A stretch of 53,013 nt of DNA from positions 1 to 53,013 of the forward strand of contig CANSDP010000013.1 in assembly GCA_947645675.1 (NCBI GenBank), in the 5' to 3' direction. Of this stretch, positions 7,476-15,804 are shown in pieces. Source of the DNA: an uncultured Bacillota bacterium. Lineage in GTDB: Bacteria; Bacillota; Clostridia; Oscillospirales; Oscillospiraceae. Each line of letters opens with the position of its first letter. Position 1 is the stretch's first letter. Below the pieces are notes generated by a model that was not told the DNA's origin, ran no database searches, and saw only the letters and a list, made by a program, of their open reading frames with translations. The position numbers were made by a program, and so were the translations under genes.

Positions 7476-7847
7476 ATGGGACTCTTTTCAAGCCTCTTTG
7501 GCGGCGGCGCCAAGAAACCGGAAGAAGTCAACGACGAGAACGCCCAGGCGCTGAAGCGGTTTTTCAAGGAGAATCTGCCCAGTGAGTTCGCCAACTCCGC
7601 CAAATACGCCATCTCCATCATCCGAGGGGACAAGGGCTATGAGGCCCGGATCAATATGGATATGGGAGCGGACGGCTCTACCTACAACGGCTTTGCCAAG
7701 GAGAACTTTGAGGAGCTGGCGGACTGGGAGTCGGAGCGGGTGTTTGACCTGCTGCCCGAGCCGCCGGTCACCGTAGTGGTTATCTTCGATATGGACTTTG
7801 GCAAGACCAAGGTCACCATGAACCGGGGCCGCCTGCTTGCCAAGTAA
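7476..7847 (+). CDS. Conserved-looking small protein of unknown function
   Basis: 123 residues with GAAAGGAAG upstream of ATG 7476. The start MGLFSSLFGGGAKKPEE is a short amphipathic stretch without a cleavage site. The rest reads as one soluble alpha/beta domain (SAKYAISIIRGDKGYEARIN, FDLLPEPPVTVVVIFDMDFG, TMNRGRLLAK). I do not recognise a family. It sits between iorB and paaK with the same GC-rich codon usage, 32 nt before the paaK start, so a role linked to aryl-CoA metabolism is possible but unproven. Confidence 0.7.
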   Translation: MGLFSSLFGGGAKKPEEVNDENAQALKRFFKENLPSEFANSAKYAISIIRGDKGYEARINMDMGADGSTYNGFAKENFEELADWESERVFDLLPEPPVTVVVIFDMDFGKTKVTMNRGRLLAK

Positions 7848-7879
7848 AATGTACCTTATTTTGGAGAGGAATGATTCCA

Positions 7880-9181
7880 ATGGAAAGATATTATCAGCCG
7901 GAAATCGAGTGCGCATCCCGGGAGCAAATCAAGGCCTGGCAGGACGAGCGGCTTGTGAAGCAGGTGCGCCACGTCTGGGACAATGTGCCCTACTACCGCA
8001 AGAAGATGGAGGAGAAGGGCCTTACCCCTGACGACATCCAGTCCAGCGACGACCTGCACAAGCTCCCCTTTGTCACCAAGGCCGACCTGCGGGAGGCCTA
8101 CCCCTATGGGCTGGTGGCCAAGCCCCTGAAGGAGTGCGTCCGCATCCAGTCCACCTCGGGCACCACGGGCAAGCGGGTGGTGGCCTTCTACACCCAGCAC
8201 GACATCGACCTGTGGGAGGACTGCTGTGCCCGGGCCATCATGGCGGCGGGGGGCACCGACGAGGACGTGTGCCAGGTGTCCTACGGCTACGGCCTGTTCA
8301 CCGGCGGCCCCGGCCTCAACGGCGGCTCCCACAAGGTGGGGTGCCTGACCATCCCCACCTCCTCGGGCAACACCGAGCGGCAGATCATGTTCATCAAGGA
8401 CCTGTCCGCCACCATCCTGTGCTGCACCCCCTCCTACGCCGCCTACATCGGCGAGACCATGAAGGAGATGGGCCTCACCCCCGACCAGATCCCCCTCAAG
8501 GCGGGCATCTTCGGGGCCGAGGCCTGGAGCGAGGAGATGCGCCAGGATATCCAGAATACCCTGGGTATTAAAGCTTACGATATCTACGGCCTGACCGAGC
8601 TGTCCGGCCCCGGCGTGTCCTTCGAGTGTTCCGCCCAGACGGGTATGCACATCAACGAGGACCACTTCATCGCTGAGATCATCGACCCCGACACCGGTGA
8701 GGTCCTCCCCGAGGGGAGCAAGGGGGAGCTGGTGTTCACCTCTATCACCAAGGAGGCCTTCCCCCTCCTGCGCTACCGCACCCGGGACATCTGTATGCTC
8801 ACCCGGGAGAAGTGTTCCTGCGGCCGCACCCATGTGAAGATGTGCAAGCCCATGGGCCGGTCGGACGACATGCTCATCATCCGGGGGGTCAACGTGTTCC
8901 CGTCCCAGATTGAAACCGTCCTGCTCAACCACGGCTACCCCGCCAACTACCAGATCATCGTGGACCGGGTGAAGAACACCGACACCCTGGACGTTCAGGT
9001 GGAGATGACCCCCGAGATGTTTACCGACAACATGGGCGAGATCGCCAAGCGGCAGAAGGAGCTGGTGGACGGCCTGCGGTCCATGCTGGGCCTGGCCGCC
9101 AAGGTCACCCTGGTGGCCCCCAAGTCCATTGTCCGCAGTGAGGGCAAGGCCGTCCGGGTCATCGACAAGCGGAAAATTTAA
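7880..9181 (+). CDS. paaK: Phenylacetate-CoA ligase (AMP-forming)
   Basis: 433 residues from ATG 7880; GGAGAGG (7863-7869) gives a 10-nt spacing, whereas ATG 7871 would be only 1 nt away. PaaK family: YYQPEIECASREQIKAWQ start, VPYYRKKME, P-loop STSGTTGKRVVAFYT, YGLTELSGPGVSFEC, RYRTRDI, and the C-terminal GRSDDMLIIRGVNVFPSQIE plus GKAVRVIDKRKI lysine region. Catalyses arylacetate + ATP + CoA to arylacetyl-CoA + AMP. Next to iorAB it either rescues exogenous arylacetates for reductive synthesis of aromatic amino acids or works with IorAB in catabolism. Confidence 0.94.
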   Translation: MERYYQPEIECASREQIKAWQDERLVKQVRHVWDNVPYYRKKMEEKGLTPDDIQSSDDLHKLPFVTKADLREAYPYGLVAKPLKECVRIQSTSGTTGKRVVAFYTQHDIDLWEDCCARAIMAAGGTDEDVCQVSYGYGLFTGGPGLNGGSHKVGCLTIPTSSGNTERQIMFIKDLSATILCCTPSYAAYIGETMKEMGLTPDQIPLKAGIFGAEAWSEEMRQDIQNTLGIKAYDIYGLTELSGPGVSFECSAQTGMHINEDHFIAEIIDPDTGEVLPEGSKGELVFTSITKEAFPLLRYRTRDICMLTREKCSCGRTHVKMCKPMGRSDDMLIIRGVNVFPSQIETVLLNHGYPANYQIIVDRVKNTDTLDVQVEMTPEMFTDNMGEIAKRQKELVDGLRSMLGLAAKVTLVAPKSIVRSEGKAVRVIDKRKI

Positions 9182-9193
9182 GGAGGGAACGCT

Positions 9194-9628
9194 ATGAGTA
9201 TCAAACAGATTTCCGTTTTTATTGAGAACAAGCCCGGCGTGCTCTACGCCATGACCGGCGTGCTGGCCCAGGGGGGCGTGGATATGCGTTCTTTCACGCT
9301 GGCCGAGACCAGCGACTTTGGCATTGCCCGGATCATCGTGGACGATGTGTACAAGGCTTCCACCACCTTGAAGGACGCGGGCTATGTCCACTCCATCAGC
9401 GACGTGCTGGGGGTGGCTGTCCCCGATGAGCCCGGCGGACTGAGCAAAGTCCTCCAGGCCCTCACCGACGCCCAGGTCAATGTGGAATATATGTATGTTT
9501 TCCAGGGACACAAGAACACTGGGAGCGCCTACACCATCTTCAAGGTGGCCGACAACGCCGCCGCTGCCGCCGCCCTGTCCCAGCGGGGCATCAAGGTCAT
9601 CGACCAGGCGGAGATTGAGAAGCTGTAA
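9194..9628 (+). CDS. Tandem ACT-domain protein
   Basis: 144 residues, AGGAGGG 6 nt upstream of ATG 9194. Two ACT repeats: residues about 3-68 (KQISVFIENKPGVLYAMTGV) and 71-144 (VAVPDEPGGLSKVLQALTDA). ACT pairs bind small ligands, usually amino acids, at the interface. Proteins of this type often follow paaK in anaerobes, so it is probably an allosteric sensor or partner of the ligase that senses an aromatic amino acid; the ligand is inferred. Last gene of the operon, followed by a strong bidirectional terminator. Confidence 0.9.
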   Translation: MSIKQISVFIENKPGVLYAMTGVLAQGGVDMRSFTLAETSDFGIARIIVDDVYKASTTLKDAGYVHSISDVLGVAVPDEPGGLSKVLQALTDAQVNVEYMYVFQGHKNTGSAYTIFKVADNAAAAAALSQRGIKVIDQAEIEKL

Positions 9629-9664
9629 AAGAATTCCCGGGCCCGAAGGGCCCGGGAATTCTTT
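9629..9664. terminator. Bidirectional terminator
   Basis: Perfect 16-bp stem AAGAATTCCCGGGCCC / GGGCCCGGGAATTCTT with loop GAA and T-runs on both strands; separates the ACT gene from the convergent sensor kinase gene, whose stop codon begins at its edge. Confidence 0.92.
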
Positions 9665-12027
9665 TACTCTGCCGCAGGGAAAGTGACCACCGCCGTGAAC
9701 AGGTCGGCCTCGGTGGTGACGGTCAGGGTGCCGCCGCAGGCCCGGGTAAAGGACTCCGCAATGGAAAGCCCCAGGCCGGAGCCGCCGTCGGTGCGGCTCT
9801 CGTCCCCCCGGACGAACCGGGCGGTGTAGTCCGCGCCGGGCCTCAGCTCGGCGGCGGAGGTGTTCCGCACGCTGGCGCTGGCCTGTCCCCCCTCCACCGT
9901 CAGATTCAGGTAGACCCGGGAGCCGGGCAGGGAGTACTTCAAAGCGTTGCCGATGAGGTTCTGGAACACCCGGTACATCCGGTCACTGTCGGCGGTGATG
10001 GGCACCTCCTCCTCGGGGATGGCGGCGCGCAGGGTCAGGCCGCTGTTGTCGATGGCCTGGGCCATGTCGGCCAGGGTCTGGCGCAATAACCGGGCGTAAT
10101 CAAGCCGTTCCAATTTAACGGGGAGTTGTCCCGACGCCGCCTTGCTCACCTCAAACACGTCCTGAACCATAGCCTTCAGCCGCTGGGCCTTCTCCCCCAT
10201 GATTTGGACGTACTCGCTGGCCGGAGGCTCCAGGGGCTCCTGGGAGAGCAGCTCGGTGTAGCTGATGATGGAGGTGAGGGGGGTTTTCAGGTCGTGAGAC
10301 ACATTTGTGACCAGCTCCACCTTCATCCGCTCGCTTTGGGTGCGCTCCTCCACCGCCTGGTGCAGACCCTGACGGATGTGGTTCAAGTCGTCGGCCATCT
10401 GATACAGGTCGCTGTCCTCCTGCAAGGCCAGGTCCCTTTCCACATCCCCCGCCCGAACGGCTTCCAGCTGTCCGGCCACCGCGCCGAAGTCCTGCCATAT
10501 CTTCCGCTGCCGCCAGAAGAACCATGCGTATGCCCCCAGGGCCAGCAGCCAGGGCAGGCCGAACAGGTTCCAAATGGCCCAGGAGGGCATATACAGCTCC
10601 ACCGTCTGGGCCACCAGGAAGAACAGCACCTCCAGCCACAGCAGGAACATGGCCAGTCCCAGCCAGCCGTTCATCCGGCTCAGCCGCTTTTGCAGGGGGT
10701 ACTTGAGCTCGTGGACGGCCAGCATCCCAAATACGCCCTGTTTCCACGGCTTGCGATTATACCGCCAGTCATTGAAAATCAGCAGGTACAGCCCCCAGAA
10801 CACCGCCAGCAGATTCAGGGAGTGGTCCGCCAGCTCGCCCAGGTACTCCCGCAGCAGCCAGCCGCCGTTTTCGCTGAGGATGGCCACCGCCGTGCCGATG
10901 CTGGTGGTCTGCTCCACAAGAGGAATATTGTAGCTGTCATAAAAACCGTTCTCCGTCAGCCACTCCTCATAGCTGATCCCATTCTGCTCCAGCTCCGCTA
11001 TGATGTCGCCGTTGAGATAGACGTCTCCGGGGATGGCTTCGGCTGAAGCACTGACCTGGGGTGCGTAGGCGTAGGTCAGCTCCTGCCAGATATCCCCCAG
11101 GTACTCCGGGCGGGGGAGGCAGAAGAACACCAGCAGCACAGCGGCCAAGACCTTGACCTCAAACCAGATTTTCCTGGTCCCCCGGGCCAGGACCATGTCC
11201 GCCCTTTTTTTGTCCTTCCGCAGCAGAAGGTACACCAGAAACAGCCCCGCGCCCACGCCCGTGCGGACGGCGTGGCCCATAATTTCTTCCCGGTAAGCTC
11301 CCAGGTTCCGTTTCAGATAGTACAGCTCGTTGTACTCGTTGGACCCGGAGTTTCCATAGTTGCCTTTGATGAAAATCTGCGGGCTGTTAATAACGGCCAT
11401 GGTCACCTTGACCTTGCTCCCCGCCTCGTCCACCGTGAAGTTCTTGTAGCCGGGGACGTACCACTGGTAGGGCTCGTCGATGCTCTCAAAGCGGTAGTAG
11501 CCGTCGCCGTAGAGATCCAGCTCGGTGCCGTCCTTCCAGGCCCGGACCTTCTCCCCGTCGAATTGCAGGAGAAAGCCGTAGCCCTCGGGCAGCTGCTCCG
11601 CCGTGGTAGAGGCGGTCAGCGTGTCACTGTTGCTGTAAAGGGTCTCCCCCTCCTTCTCCACACGGTAGAGGATGTTCTTGTCCTCCTTCATCCGTTCATG
11701 GGCCCCTTTGGCCCACCGCTCCGCGCCAGAGGACGGCGCTGGGCCGTTCCCGTCGCCCCAGTCGTAGTCACCGTAATAGTTGAAACCGCTGTAAGCCCAG
11801 CCCCCGGCCCCCATGGTAATGAGCCGCTCCAGCCGGGAGGAGACGAAGCCTCGAAACTCCGTTGTGTCCCGCCAGTCGGAGGCGAAGCTGTCGGAGTTCC
11901 ACCGCCGGCTGCCCGAAGAGGTCAGTTTAGTTCCAAAGTACAGCCCTCCCTCCAGAAGCAGAGAGACCCCCAGCAGAAAGGCCAGAAAGCCAATGATTGA
12001 TTTACTTTTTTTCCATTTTGTATCCAA
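9664..12027 (-). CDS. Membrane sensor histidine kinase (VanS-like partner)
   Basis: 787 residues. One N-terminal membrane helix (IIGFLAFLLGVSLLLEGGLYF), an extracytoplasmic domain of about 210 residues, then several more membrane segments (around 260, 290, 390, 450 and 485) with a second external loop between them, a HAMP-like linker near 520, HisKA with H578 in NVSHDLKTPLTS, N-box NLIGNALKYS near 690 and GSGLGLS near 748. The start overlaps the upstream response regulator gene by 26 nt, so the pair is translationally coupled. The external stimulus is unknown; the large sensor region is not a family I can name. Confidence 0.93.
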   Translation of the reverse strand: MDTKWKKSKSIIGFLAFLLGVSLLLEGGLYFGTKLTSSGSRRWNSDSFASDWRDTTEFRGFVSSRLERLITMGAGGWAYSGFNYYGDYDWGDGNGPAPSSGAERWAKGAHERMKEDKNILYRVEKEGETLYSNSDTLTASTTAEQLPEGYGFLLQFDGEKVRAWKDGTELDLYGDGYYRFESIDEPYQWYVPGYKNFTVDEAGSKVKVTMAVINSPQIFIKGNYGNSGSNEYNELYYLKRNLGAYREEIMGHAVRTGVGAGLFLVYLLLRKDKKRADMVLARGTRKIWFEVKVLAAVLLVFFCLPRPEYLGDIWQELTYAYAPQVSASAEAIPGDVYLNGDIIAELEQNGISYEEWLTENGFYDSYNIPLVEQTTSIGTAVAILSENGGWLLREYLGELADHSLNLLAVFWGLYLLIFNDWRYNRKPWKQGVFGMLAVHELKYPLQKRLSRMNGWLGLAMFLLWLEVLFFLVAQTVELYMPSWAIWNLFGLPWLLALGAYAWFFWRQRKIWQDFGAVAGQLEAVRAGDVERDLALQEDSDLYQMADDLNHIRQGLHQAVEERTQSERMKVELVTNVSHDLKTPLTSIISYTELLSQEPLEPPASEYVQIMGEKAQRLKAMVQDVFEVSKAASGQLPVKLERLDYARLLRQTLADMAQAIDNSGLTLRAAIPEEEVPITADSDRMYRVFQNLIGNALKYSLPGSRVYLNLTVEGGQASASVRNTSAAELRPGADYTARFVRGDESRTDGGSGLGLSIAESFTRACGGTLTVTTEADLFTAVVTFPAAE

Positions 12028-12703
12028 TGCCCCACACCACCTTTAAATAGTCTGGCTCACGAGGATTGAGCTCAATTTTTTCCCGGATGCGCCGGATGTG
12101 CACCATCACGGTGTTCTCGGAGGACCAGGCCTCCTCCCCCCACACCCGGCGGTAGATTTCCTCGGCGGGGAACACCCGGCCCAGGTTGCGCATGAGCAGG
12201 TCCACGATGCCCGTTTCGATGTTGGTGAGCTTCACCGGCTCGCCGTCGGCGGACAGCACCCGGCTGTCCGGGTCGTAGGTCAGCCGTCCGTTGACGATAA
12301 GCCCCGCCGGGGCGGCGTTCACGTCCCCCAGGCGGGTGTACCGCCGCAGCTGGCTGCGCACCCGGGCGGTCAGCTCCTGCATGCTGAAGGGCTTGGTCAC
12401 GTAGTCGTCCGCCCCCATGCTCAGGCCCAGCACCTTGTCGCTCTCTTCGCTCTTGGCCGACAGGACGATAATGGGCAGGTTCCGCCGCTCCCGGATGCGC
12501 AGGACGGCGGACAGCCCGTCCAGCCGGGGCATCATTACGTCCATCAGGATCAGCCGCAGGCCGGGGTCTACCGCCTTGTCCAGCGCCTCCATGCCGTCGT
12601 AGGCCCGGAGGACGCGGTATCCCTCCTTCTCCAGGGCGGCGGCAATGGCCCCCACAATCTCACGGTCGTCGTCTACCACCAGAATGGTCTCTTGCTCGCT
12701 CAT
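12002..12703 (-). CDS. OmpR/PhoB-family response regulator (VanR-like)
   Basis: 233 residues. Receiver domain with acidic pocket VVDDD, phospho-acceptor D55 in LMDVMMP, and K104 in DDYVTKPFS; C-terminal winged helix with VKLTNIETGIVDLLMRN..VFPAEEIYRRVWGE and VMVHIRRIREKIE. Pairs with the overlapping sensor kinase gene. Closest in layout to VanR/RegX-type regulators of cell-envelope responses in Firmicutes, but no resistance genes are adjacent. Likely autoregulated through repeats upstream at 12748-12786. Confidence 0.93.
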   Translation of the reverse strand: MSEQETILVVDDDREIVGAIAAALEKEGYRVLRAYDGMEALDKAVDPGLRLILMDVMMPRLDGLSAVLRIRERRNLPIIVLSAKSEESDKVLGLSMGADDYVTKPFSMQELTARVRSQLRRYTRLGDVNAAPAGLIVNGRLTYDPDSRVLSADGEPVKLTNIETGIVDLLMRNLGRVFPAEEIYRRVWGEEAWSSENTVMVHIRRIREKIELNPREPDYLKVVWGIGYKMEKK

Positions 12704-12730
12704 TGGGCTCCCTCCTTGTTCGCTGGGGAC

Positions 12731-12786
12731 AGAATATCAAAGATTTCTTACAAAGCCAGTGGGAAAACTCTTACAGATTTCTTACA
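12731..12786 (-). promoter_or_regulatory. Candidate response-regulator boxes and promoter
   Basis: Three TTACA (plus-strand) direct repeats at 12748-12752, 12771-12775 and 12782-12786, spaced 23 and 11 bp, i.e. whole helical turns, embedded in repeated TTTCTTACA words. A minus-strand -10 TATTCT (12731-12736) has no good -35, which fits an activator-dependent promoter for the two-component operon. Confidence 0.55.
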
Positions 12787-12791
12787 TTTGA

Positions 12792-12816
12792 AAAATCCGC
12801 CCCGGCGGGGCGGATT
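12792..12816 (-). terminator. Terminator after the chromate transporter genes
   Basis: Stem AATCCGCCCC / GGGGCGGATT with a 3-nt loop, with TTTTT following on the minus strand. Ends the ychF-chr-chr transcript. Confidence 0.75.
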
Positions 12817-12819
12817 GAT

Positions 12820-13383
12820 TTAAAACTGAAATACCGCGCCGGCAACGGCGGCAATGGCGATGAAGGCCACGGGGTGGAGCTTTTTCAGTTTCTTTTGCTG
12901 GGTACACAGGAAGATAACGGCGGACAGAATCACCACCGGCCAGCGGAGGGTGAAGGCGTGGGTCTCCGCGCCGCCCGCCGCGACGAACACCGACAGGGCC
13001 ACGCTCAGCCCGGCGGCGGCGATCAGCGCCGTGGAGGCGGGCCGCAGGCCCCGGAAAACGGAGTCCACCGTTTTGGACTGGCGGAATTTTTCCAAAAACC
13101 CGGCGATCACAATAATGACGGCGATGGACGGGGTGATGAGGCCCAGGGTGGCCAGCACCGCACCGGGCAGGCCGGCGGTCTCAAAGCCCACATAGGTGGC
13201 CATGTTCACCCCCATGGGGCCGGGGGTGGACTCGGACACGGCAATCATGGTGGTCAGGTCGGCGTTGGTAAACCAGCCCGTCCGGGTCCCCATGTCCTGG
13301 AGGAAGGGGATGGTAGCCAGTCCCCCGCCCACGGCGAAGAGGCCCACCTTGGCAAATTCGAGGAAGAGGAGCAGAAGGGTCAT
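12820..13383 (-). CDS. Chromate transporter family protein, half-size (second of pair)
   Basis: 187 residues, one six-helix ChrA repeat: LLFLEFAKVGLFAVGGGLATIPFLQDM carries the conserved FxKxGxxxxGGG.a..P motif, and STPGPMGVNMATYVGF the second family motif. Half-size CHR proteins work as a pair of opposed subunits. Start ATGA overlaps the stop of the other half by 4 nt, so the two are co-translated. The family exports chromate in aerobes; the substrate in an anaerobe is uncertain. Confidence 0.9.
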   Translation of the reverse strand: MTLLLLFLEFAKVGLFAVGGGLATIPFLQDMGTRTGWFTNADLTTMIAVSESTPGPMGVNMATYVGFETAGLPGAVLATLGLITPSIAVIIVIAGFLEKFRQSKTVDSVFRGLRPASTALIAAAGLSVALSVFVAAGGAETHAFTLRWPVVILSAVIFLCTQQKKLKKLHPVAFIAIAAVAGAVFQF

Positions 13384-13931
13384 TTCCCCTCACCGCCCTT
13401 CTGGATGAGGCCGTAAACCACCCAGCCGATGACTCCGGCGCACACGATAAGGATCACCGGCGACAGCTTGAGGAGGAGGGCCAGCGCCAGCCCGGCCAGA
13501 AAAATGCCCCCGCTGACGGCATCCTTCAAATTGCTCTTGGCCAGCTTCAGCACGCTGGAGGCGATGAGGGCCACCACGGCGGCGTTGATGCCCGCCAGGG
13601 CGTGCTGAACCAGGGGGATGCCGGCGAAGTTGGACAGGAAGGCGGCGATGGCGGTGATGATGACCAGGGAGGGGAACACCACCCCCAGGGTGGTGAGGAT
13701 GCCGCCGGGGACGCCCTTGTGCTTATAGCCGATGAAGGTGGCGGTGTTGACGGCGATGATGCCGGGGGTGCACTGGCCCACGGCGAAGTAGTCGGTGAGC
13801 TCCTCCTCGGTGGCCCAGCCCTTTTTCTCCACCACCTCCCGCTGGAGGATGGGGAGCATGGCGTAGCCCCCGCCGAAGGTGCAGACCCCGATCTTGGCAA
13901 AGGTGAGGAAGAGGTCGGCGTAGATGTTCAT
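13380..13931 (-). CDS. Chromate transporter family protein, half-size (first of pair)
   Basis: 183 residues with LFLTFAKIGVCTFGGGYAMLPILQREVVEKKGW and GQCTPGIIAVNTATFIGYK, the two signature motifs of the CHR family. Starts 19 nt after the ychF stop with TAGGAGTG upstream, so it is probably transcribed from the ychF promoter. Six predicted membrane helices. Paired with the overlapping downstream half. Confidence 0.9.
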   Translation of the reverse strand: MNIYADLFLTFAKIGVCTFGGGYAMLPILQREVVEKKGWATEEELTDYFAVGQCTPGIIAVNTATFIGYKHKGVPGGILTTLGVVFPSLVIITAIAAFLSNFAGIPLVQHALAGINAAVVALIASSVLKLAKSNLKDAVSGGIFLAGLALALLLKLSPVILIVCAGVIGWVVYGLIQKGGEGK

Positions 13932-13950
13932 AACGATTCACTCCTACAGA

Positions 13951-15039
13951 TCAGACATTAAACCGGAACAGGATGATGTCTCCGTCCTGGACCACATACT
14001 CCTTGCCCTCGGAGCGGATAAGCCCCTTCTCCCGGGCGGCGGCCATGGTCCCGCAGGCCATCAGGTCGTCGTAGGAGATGACCTCGGCCCGGATGAAGCC
14101 CCGCTCGAAATCGGAGTGGATCTTGCCCGCCGCCTGTGGGGCGCGGGTGCCCCGGGTGATGGTCCAGGCCCGGCACTCGTCCTCGCCGGAGGTGAGATAG
14201 GAGATCAGGCCCAGGAGGGTGTAGCTGGCCTTCACCAGCCGGTCCAGGCCGCTCTCGGCGATGCCCAGGTCGTCCAGGAACATCTGCTTTTCCTCCGGCT
14301 CCAGCTGGGCGATCTCCGCCTCCAGCTTGGCGCAGACGGGGATCACCTGGGCCCCCTGCTCCTGGGCCCGCCGCTCCACCTGGCGGTAGTACGCCACGCT
14401 CTGGGGGTCGGCGAAGCCGCTCTCGTCCAGGTTGGCGGCGTAGATCACCGGCTTGAGGGACAGCAGCTCGCAGTCGGGGTATTCGGCGGCGATGTCCACC
14501 GCCTCATAGCTCCGGGCGGACTTCCCGTCGTTGAGCCAGGCCCGCAGGCCCTCGAAGTCCTCCGCCTCCTGAAGGAACTTCTTGTCCCCCTTGGCGGCCT
14601 TTTTGGCCTTGTCAATCCGCCGTTCCACCATCTCCAGGTCGGCCATGACCAGCTCCAGGTCGATGGTGTCCATGTCCCGGATGGGGTCGGTGGAGCCCTC
14701 CACATGAATCACGTTGTCGTCGTCAAAGCAGCGCACCACATGGACCACGGCGTCGGTGGCCCGGACGTTGCCCAGGAATTTGTTGCCCAGGCCCTCCCCC
14801 CGGCTGGCCCCCTTCACCAGACCGGCAATGTCCACGAACTCGATCACCGCCGGGGTGGTCTTTTTGGGGTGGTACATCTCGCTCAGCCGGTCCAGCCGGG
14901 CGTCGGGCACCGCCACCATGCCCACGTTGGGGTCGATGGTGCAGAAGGGGTAGTTGGCGCTCTCGGCGCCGGCGTTGGTAATGGCGTTGAACAGAGTCGA
15001 TTTACCCACATTGGGCAGGCCCAAAATGCCTAATTTCAT
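13951..15039 (-). CDS. ychF: Obg-family ATPase/GTPase YchF (OLA1 homologue)
   Basis: 362 residues, the usual length. P-loop GLPNVGKST at the N-terminus, switch [23 protein letters not shown], and a C-terminal TGS-like domain ([32 protein letters not shown]). The G4 position reads NLDE in place of NKxD, as in the YchF group that prefers ATP. Binds ribosomes and is linked to stress responses in other bacteria. Heads an apparent operon with the split chromate transporter. Confidence 0.96.
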   Translation of the reverse strand: MKLGILGLPNVGKSTLFNAITNAGAESANYPFCTIDPNVGMVAVPDARLDRLSEMYHPKKTTPAVIEFVDIAGLVKGASRGEGLGNKFLGNVRATDAVVHVVRCFDDDNVIHVEGSTDPIRDMDTIDLELVMADLEMVERRIDKAKKAAKGDKKFLQEAEDFEGLRAWLNDGKSARSYEAVDIAAEYPDCELLSLKPVIYAANLDESGFADPQSVAYYRQVERRAQEQGAQVIPVCAKLEAEIAQLEPEEKQMFLDDLGIAESGLDRLVKASYTLLGLISYLTSGEDECRAWTITRGTRAPQAAGKIHSDFERGFIRAEVISYDDLMACGTMAAAREKGLIRSEGKEYVVQDGDIILFRFNV

Positions 15040-15051
15040 CGCAGTTTCCTC

Positions 15052-15080
15052 TTTCCATATCTATGTTTCTGGGCTATACT
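15052..15080 (+). promoter_or_regulatory. Probable mntP promoter
   Basis: TTTCCA (15052-15057), 17 bp, TATACT (15075-15080). The leader to ATG 15190 would be about 100 nt; I could not recognise a yybP-ykoY (Mn) riboswitch in it. Confidence 0.5.
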
Positions 15081-15099
15081 AGTAGAATCAAGCTCAAAT

Positions 15100-15128
15100 A
15101 TTATACCCGGTTTGCCCTTGGGATGCAA
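15100..15128 (-). promoter_or_regulatory. ychF promoter
   Basis: Minus strand TTGCAT (15123-15128), 17 bp, TATAAT (15100-15105). It overlaps the transcribed leader of mntP on the other strand. Confidence 0.72.
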
Positions 15129-15189
15129 GCCCCTCCTGTCATGTTTTCCCCTTTTGCGGAATAGGCTGGCAGGGCGAAGGAGGAACACT

Positions 15190-15750
15190 ATGCAGCTGTA
15201 TGAGCTTTTCATCATCGCGGTCAGCCTGTCCATGGACGCCTTCGCGGTGTCTGTCTGCAAGGGGCTGTCCGCCGGACGGCCCCGGCTGGGCCACTGCCTC
15301 ACCTGCGGGGCCTGGTTCGGCGTCTTTCAGGGGCTGATGCCCCTGGCCGGCTGGCTTCTGGGGGTGCGGTTTCAGGAGCTGATCGTCTCCGTTGACCACT
15401 GGATCGCCTTTGCCCTGCTGGGGCTGATCGGCTTCAACATGGCGCGGGAGTCCAGAGGAGGCGAGGCGGAGGAGCTGGACTGCTCCTTCTCCCCCCGGGC
15501 CATGCTGCCCCTGGCGGTAGCTACCTCCATCGACGCCCTGGCCGTAGGGGTCACCTTCGCCTTTCTCAAGGTGGATATCGTCCCAGCCGTGCTGTTCATC
15601 GGCGTGACAACCTTTGTCCTGTCCGCCGCGGGGACGAAGATCGGAGCCGCCTTCGGCGTCCGCTTCAAGAGCCGCGCGGAGCTGGCCGGAGGGCTGGTGC
15701 TGATGGGCATGGGGCTGAAGATCCTGGTGGAGCATACCCTCTTGGCATGA
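15190..15750 (+). CDS. mntP: Manganese efflux pump MntP
   Basis: 186 residues from ATG 15190 (MQLYELFIIAVSLSMDAFAV) with AAGGAGG 6 nt upstream. Two three-helix repeats: the first with SLSMDAFAVSVCKGL, the second with ATSIDALAVGVTFA; the paired acidic residues in these helices bind the metal in MntP. Expected length and six membrane segments. Exports Mn(II) from the cytoplasm. A type B palindromic repeat lies 28 nt after the stop. Confidence 0.93.
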   Translation: MQLYELFIIAVSLSMDAFAVSVCKGLSAGRPRLGHCLTCGAWFGVFQGLMPLAGWLLGVRFQELIVSVDHWIAFALLGLIGFNMARESRGGEAEELDCSFSPRAMLPLAVATSIDALAVGVTFAFLKVDIVPAVLFIGVTTFVLSAAGTKIGAAFGVRFKSRAELAGGLVLMGMGLKILVEHTLLA

Positions 15751-15777
15751 AGGCGGTGTCTCATACGCGGATTTTAT

Positions 15778-15804
15778 GTAGGGGAGGCTTGTGGCCGCCC
15801 CTAC
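15778..15804. repeat. Palindromic intergenic repeat, type B copy 1
   Basis: GTAGGGGAGGC / GCCGCCCCTAC around a TTGTG centre (27 bp). The flanks on the left (TCATACGCGGATTTTAT, 15761-15777) match those of the copy at 25769-25794, so the repeated unit is longer than the palindrome. Confidence 0.75.

Noticed and set aside
7856-9511. 551-codon open frame on the minus strand
   Set aside because: Antisense shadow of paaK and the ACT gene, no ribosome binding site, low-complexity composition.
15081-15189. yybP-ykoY manganese riboswitch before mntP
   Set aside because: The conserved loop sequences of this class are not visible in the leader.
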